DNA of 64,000 nucleotides from Sclerodactyla briareus (lineage: Eukaryota > Echinodermata > Holothuroidea > Dendrochirotida > Sclerodactylidae): NCBI GenBank assembly GCA_026419785.1, contig JAODTK010003176.1, positions 62,001 to 126,000 on the forward strand, written 5' to 3'. Made by a program: the position numbers and the translations under genes. The notes under the pieces were generated by a model, which searched no databases, was not told the origin of the DNA, and saw only the letters and a program-made list of their open reading frames with translations. Each line of letters starts with the position of its first letter. Position 1 is the stretch's first letter. Below, piece by piece: positions 58,958 through 64,000 of the stretch.

Positions 58958-59480
58958 TACTCTAAATATTGCCCACACCTCTGTTTCAGTGAAGCCACTC
59001 ATGTTTATATATGGAAAAAGAAGAAAAAACTGTCCTATTATAGCATGGACATTATCAACTTTGGACTACATTTTAAGAGGGACAATCGACTCCGTCACAA
59101 CCACCCTCCACGTATGGACTGTGCTGTTAACATACATGCGACACATTGGGTCTCACTTTTATTGGGATTGGGTTTCACTTTTTACCTGTGATTTGAAGAT
59201 ATACAGTCTGGGGATACTATAACTATAAATATTGCCCACACCTCTGTTGCAATGAAGGGCCACTGTCATGTTTATTTAAAAAAACAGAGAACGAATGAAC
59301 CTCTTTAGAGTCATGGACATTATCAACTTTGACTACTTTAAAAGAGGCATCAACGCCTCATAACAGCTAGCACGTAGTGGACCTGTGCTGTTTAACATAC
59401 ATTGATGACGACACATCGTCTCACTAGTTATCGGGATTGGTTTTACTTTAACCATGTGATTTTTGAGATATACCTGTTGA
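58958..59480 (+). repeat. ~263-base tandem duplication
   Basis: Two copies start at 58,960 and 59,223 with 'taaatattgcccacacctctgtt' and share 'catggacattatcaactttg', 'tgtgctgtt.aacatacat' and 'tgatttttgagatata' in order. Confidence 0.9.
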
Positions 59481-59589
59481 TATGGAATTAGCACTAGGGC
59501 AAAATCTTTATTTATTTTCCTTTACTGAGACAGAGGGTCTATGCAGTCATGTTCATGTATTTGTATATATATGGTGTGTGTTTACTGTG

Positions 59590-59820
59590 TGATGCCATCT
59601 TGAAACATAATAACTTTACCCCTCCTGATGGATGAGGCTCATGACTTGAATTGTGTTTCACATGATAACCTACATGACTTCATTGTTTTGGGTAAGTTCA
59701 GAGATCAACAGATGTCAAAGTAGTGAAATCCTGTAAAAAACATAAGTCCAATGCTTGGTCTGATAAATTTGGATTCAGTGTCCTTGTTTTCTCAAACATC
59801 GACTAGTACAGGATCCCTTT
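59590..59820 (+). repeat. Single diverged unit of the 41-kb repeat family
   Basis: Carries 'ctcctgatggatgaggctcat', 'cattgttttggg', 'agagatcaacagatgtcaaag', 'aacataagtccaatgcttggtctga', the same order as a 41-kb unit. Confidence 0.7.
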
Positions 59821-60469
59821 TGTTTTGTCATTTCCTTCTGTTTTTGAAAAAATGATAAATTCTGGAAATGTCATATTGGCCATTGAACCCTTATTACTGG
59901 ACTGTGGTTGTCAGAAATTAGCCAAAGAATCACTAAAGCCTTTTTGGCTTCCTGGCTTATCAGTATATCATGCGAGCATCGTGGTCGCTTTTTCACTGGT
60001 TTTGGTACCAGATCAGAATGATTTTCCAATATAACCCTACTCTATGATGAGTGTACTTTACATTGCATTGAACCCTCTCTATTGCACTTTTCGAGATAAA
60101 TTATGACATCTTAGCTTAGATTAGAGGGTGCCGCTTCATTGCCAACAACCCGAGGCATTAAATCCTAGTGAAGAGCGGAATCCAAAAGGATTATTGGGCG
60201 GTTTTCACTTATCCTAAAGCACAGACAGAAAATTTTGCATTTAAAATGCCCATGGCAATAATTGCAACTTGATTCAGTGTATATAGCATAATGAATAATT
60301 CATTGTCACCTTTATGTCAATTGAAACTGTTGGAATTGGCCAAAACTTAGATTGATATCAAGGTAAAAGGACAATGCAAACTGCACTACCTTTGTAGATG
60401 GGTTAATACATACATTATTGAAGCAGTGTAACTCAAGTTCCATTCATCTTTATTTCATGTCTTCTTTCC

Positions 60470-60690
60470 ATCCAGAGGCTACCCATACTGTAGCAATTTA
60501 TTGTATTGACTGCTAAAACTAACATTGGTAAAGGAAATCGTTGAAACGGATATATAAGTTCAAAATTCCATATTTTTTGTGGTAGTAGGTCCTTGTAGCG
60601 AAACATGTACCTTTGTTGGCGCTGCCAGCTTTCTTGAACTTTGCATACTGATCCTGAATAGAAATGATTTGATGCTTAATTTTGTTACAG
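60470..60690. repeat. Dispersed repeat, copy 2 (partner at 43.5 kb)
   Basis: See the partner at 43,515-43,745; it is followed immediately by a SINE here. Confidence 0.65.
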
Positions 60691-60697
60691 AACATCT

Positions 60698-61000
60698 CTA
60701 ATAATAATAATGATGTCCAATTTTTTTTATATAGCTTTTCCACTAACCTAAGTACTCAAGCGCTTTACAAACATTACGCCGATCATAGGAACCGTCATGC
60801 ACTCCAACAATCCCCGGAGAGTATATAGCTGCAGCTAATCCGCCAATTGTGTTCGATACTTACGGTCCCCCTTTGCACACCTCGGTGAGAGAAGCAAGCG
60901 GATAAAGTACCTTGCTCGAGGGTAACAACATGGGGGCTCGACCCACACCCACCTCTGCTCTACAAGCTCGACGCCTTAGCCAATTCGCCACCACGCTTTT
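60698..61000 (-). repeat. tRNA-derived SINE, minus strand
   Basis: On the minus strand the head reads TGGCGAATTGGCTAAGGCG (box A-like), then GGGTCGAGCCCC (box B-like) about 45 bases later. The body contains 'gtttgtaaagcgcttgagta' and the tail is (TTA)n at 60,700. The head could come from a Leu- or Ser-type tRNA. A real tRNA gene is excluded by loss of the acceptor-stem pairing. Confidence 0.7.
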
Positions 61001-61009
61001 CTTGTAGAT

Positions 61010-62025
61010 GAGGTATCCAACTATGGTATTTTCATTTTCATTCATTGATGCTACATTTTCCTCGAATATTTCAAAAGCTGAATGGGACTTAATCCACCAT
61101 TACAACCAACCTAATTGTCTACAAACTCTTCATTCAATGTTTAACAACTCATCATATCCTCACAATCTTAGTGGAAATTGTTCTCACCTGATATTGAACC
61201 AGAGTACGTTACAACAGATTTTGTTCCAATGAAAGACTCCAGCTTGAAGGCTCCCACACGATAGAATGACCAACAATTGCTCAATAAAGCGCTTATTCGC
61301 TTCTTTGAACCTGTGAGAAAATGACTGCAAAGTAGGGCCAGTGTACATACCTCGCATTGATAATTATAGCAATGTGCACTACCAACTGCAGCCACTGGTG
61401 TCGATAAATCATCAGTATCTAAATTTTATTTGTTGTTGAAATATTCGATCAATCAATCAGTTATCATTAGGGCCTTAGCCATCATGCAGGCAGAATTGAA
61501 ATCCAGGTTTTCCAAGCTGATCAGTTTTGGGTAGCCACATGCCTGCCACTGTGTTTGAATTGACATTCGTTGGGTGCATACACTGGTTGGCAAACCCAAG
61601 CTGTAAATGTTAACTAAATAATCACTCGATCAATCACCATTGTCAGGCAGGCCCTTGTAGCCATCTGGTCGAGATGTTTGATAGACACTAGTACCTTCAT
61701 GGGCTAATGGGAGTTTACTATGAGGCACTAGTGCACCCAATTTAGTAGAGTTGGAACTCTGTGTCACAGTAATGCTTCAAATCTGTAATATTTTGGCTGC
61801 TACAAAACAATCAAACGACCAAAATGTTCTAAACAGATTTTACTTTTACATGTCCCTGTGATGATATACCGTATTGCATTGTGTTGATTTCCCATCGCTT
61901 TGTTGGGTCAGCTACTATGAGAAGATAATACCTCTTCGAAAGACTGGATTGCACTGGGGTCACTCCTGGTCTTCTATCCCTGCCCAATTTCGGTGTTAGA
62001 GGGTATTATGTTTCCAGGGGTGTAG
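61010..62025. other. Non-coding stretch
   Basis: Short frames only. No supported gene or repeat. Confidence 0.3.
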
Positions 62026-62034
62026 CCGCTGTCT

Positions 62035-62117
62035 CTGCTGTGCCGCTGCCGCCACCCCGCCGGCTGCCGCCGCTGCCGCCGCTGGCGCCGCCGCTGCCGC
62101 CCTCTGCCGCCGCCCGG
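62035..62117 (+). repeat. (CCGCTG/CCGCCG)n trinucleotide repeat
   Basis: About 80 bases of imperfect GCC/CTG triplets in AT-rich DNA. It is open in several frames but has no gene context. Confidence 0.9.
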
Positions 62118-62309
62118 AGACTCAGGTGTTATTGCAATAACTCTTTTTAGCACTTTATCAAATTGATCTGAACTTGGTACATATGTATCAAACCCCTAGT
62201 AAATCCTCAGAGCAAGTTCAAAATTGGGCATCGCTGCATGTCTGCTGCCTCTACTGTTTTGCAGGTTTTTACACGAAAATACAGAGTCCATTTACACAAA
62301 CTGGTGGGT

Positions 62310-62573
62310 GGGGACAAACTTGACGGGTGGATTTCAAGGTCACCAGAGTCCAATTTCTCACAATTTTTCTAACTGCGGATTCCCAAACTAACTTGGTAGA
62401 TGTGGGCCCTAAACATAGAAGGTCATTTCAAGTTCACAGGAGGTAAAATTTACATAATCCATGCCATTTTTTGTCGTATTTGAACAAAACTTGGAGAATA
62501 TGGACACGTGGTCCTGAACAACAGGAGAACATTTCAAAATCACCGGGGGTCAAATGGATATATATATATATAT
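62310..62573 (+). repeat. Short tandem array ending in (TA)n
   Basis: Two to three ~105-base units with 'tttcaaggtcaccagagtcca', 'aacttggtagatgtggg' and 'catttcaagttcacaggaggt', related to 56.5-56.6 kb, ending in a TA run at 62,556-62,573. Confidence 0.7.
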
Positions 62574-62579
62574 GAGCTT

Positions 62580-63540
62580 TCTCTAAAAAGGTCCACAATA
62601 TCATTTCTGCAGGGATATACAGGTCAGCATTCTCCCTCCCGCCTGCGACATGTCTAGTTTGATATGTATAAAGATGATACATGGATTTGATCCTAAGTCG
62701 GCATTCATACTAGTCTCGTAACTTGCCTTCTACCCCTGCCCCTCTCTCTGTTGATAACGTTGCTAGTAAGCCTTTTCAAGGGGTTAGTAAATGAGATTAT
62801 AATGCTAAGTGTGTCATAGGGCTACATGCAATGACTGCTCGGGAGTCCGCATTACAGTGTGCAGAACAATTTCCTAAACTCTCTGACAAAAACTTAACAT
62901 CCAATAAAAAGGGAGGAATGGGCCGTAATGATCAGAGCTTTTGAGAGAATCTAGTCAATCTATACCCCAAGCTACTTCGAAGAAAGCTGAGTGACATATG
63001 TTGATGGTTAACAGCTGCCCTCTGCTGGATTGGTCATTGTATCACTTTCTCATTTCCCAGTGGATCCTTCATTATTATCATTAGTATTGACTCTGGAGAC
63101 CATCTAAATGTTGGAAGTATTTTTAAATGTTGAATAATTTTATTGTCCTGGCATAAGAATCGTCTGTGTCAATTGGGTGCATGAATTGGGTGATGAATGA
63201 CAAAGACTGTATCGCCCACCAGGGCAGCTTGATTTCATTGTCAAACGTGACCCTATGTCCATTTGATTAGTGAGGAATGCTTTCTTTTGAATATTATTGC
63301 CATGTTTAAATATTTATGAACTATTGTAGCTCTTCAAGCAATTTTGTGAATTATCATCATTTGAGCCGTGCTTTCCCTTGAACAGTTGCTCCCTTCCTCG
63401 ATAGATTGAATCTGCCAAGGTTAGGCAAACTCCTCGCTAAGCACTTTACAGTGAACAACCATTAGTCCAGGAGAGGAACCATTCCCCTACCACCGGTCAT
63501 TTGATGAAGACTCGACTCTTCTTTGGGGGGGTGTGTATCA
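62580..63540. other. Non-coding stretch
   Basis: No supported feature. Confidence 0.3.
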
Positions 63541-63541
63541 G

Positions 63542-63645
63542 GGGGGTGGCACTACCATAGAAGACTATATGAGTGGAACACCGCTTCAGCTTGGTGCCAA
63601 GCTAACAGGAAAAGTATGGCTTTACAACCCTTACAGCACATCAAT
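63542..63645 (+). CDS. Candidate exon near the right edge, unrecognised
   Basis: From the CAG at 63,539-63,541 to a GTAAAG donor at 63,646 the frame is open and reads GGGTTIEDYMSGTPLQLGAK then LTGKVWLYNPYSTS. The text is strongly protein-like, with alternating beta-strand and turn residues. The acceptor has only a modest pyrimidine tract. It might be a later exon of the gene with candidate exons at 42.8 and 44.3 kb. Family unknown. Confidence 0.42.
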
Positions 63646-63649
63646 GTAA

Positions 63650-64000
63650 AGTCCCTAACAAAGGTTTTAAGCTGTGTGTACAGGTACCTACCCTGGAATA
63701 TGAATCTCATGTCTGCGATGTTTGAGAGAACATTTATCCGTGAGAAAGGGGAGGATAGACATTAGATTGCAATAAAGCTGCAAAACATACTGGGCTTTAT
63801 ACCCCCAACCAAATTTGCATGGAAGCAACTCTCTAAATATCTACAACACCTTTTCGGTGTAAGTGTACACTTAAGTCACGAACCATATGACAACAAGTTT
63901 TAAAGCCCTCCTGAATGAATATTCCAATAGCAAATATATCCAGTATAATGCAGGTTACTGTCTTCAGTTTGTAGCAATAGAATATAATAATAAAGATAAT
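63650..64000. other. Right edge, non-coding
   Basis: AT-rich, nothing recognised; ends in AATAATAA-type sequence. Confidence 0.3.

Overview
This is eukaryotic, metazoan DNA. The evidence is exons with GT-AG borders, tRNA-derived SINEs, CR1/L2-like and Tx1/L1-like LINE remains, and a DIRS-type retrotransposon. There are no bacterial-style operons and almost no long open frames. Repeats containing 'tatatagcgc', TAGGCCTA-rich DNA and DIRS elements fit a marine invertebrate, perhaps an echinoderm or other deuterostome, but I cannot name the species. Single-base frame breaks recur in otherwise well conserved coding stretches, so indel errors in a long-read assembly are a real possibility.

Layout. 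At 1.4-2.7 kb on the plus strand are the last two exons of a TAF3 orthologue, encoding its H3K4me3-reading PHD finger, with three single-base insertions. From 2.7 to 10.9 kb there is non-coding DNA with GT microsatellites, a MITE and G-tracts. From 11.0 to 17.9 kb there are several unrecognised minus-strand candidate exons with good splice sites, and one plus-strand candidate exon. From 18,409 to 26,393 lies a roughly 8-kb DIRS-like element on the minus strand. It has inverted terminal repeats, an internal complementary region, and degenerate gag, RT/RNase H and tyrosine-recombinase regions.

From 28.7 to 30.8 kb are tandem arrays whose units carry AGGTCA direct repeats. From 31.3 to 35.8 kb is a candidate minus-strand gene (start exon 35,843-35,772) with convergent LINE 3' ends in its first intron. 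From 36.5 to 39.2 kb is a large inverted tandem array, followed by a degenerate Tx1-like LINE to 40.6 kb. The 41.1-42.3 kb stretch is a further array. Candidate plus-strand exons lie at 42.8, 44.3, 58.5-58.9 and 63.5 kb. From 48.6 to 52.7 kb a CR1/L2-like LINE is split by a 1.7-kb element that itself carries a MITE. A TIR-bearing DNA transposon spans 53.1-54.7 kb. The remainder is dispersed tandem and interspersed repeats.

How it fits together. Apart from the TAF3 exons and the candidate exons, most of the structure is repeat and mobile-element sequence in several nested layers. No complete protein-coding gene can be read from start to stop. The most informative objects are the DIRS element, the inverted array and the nested LINE.
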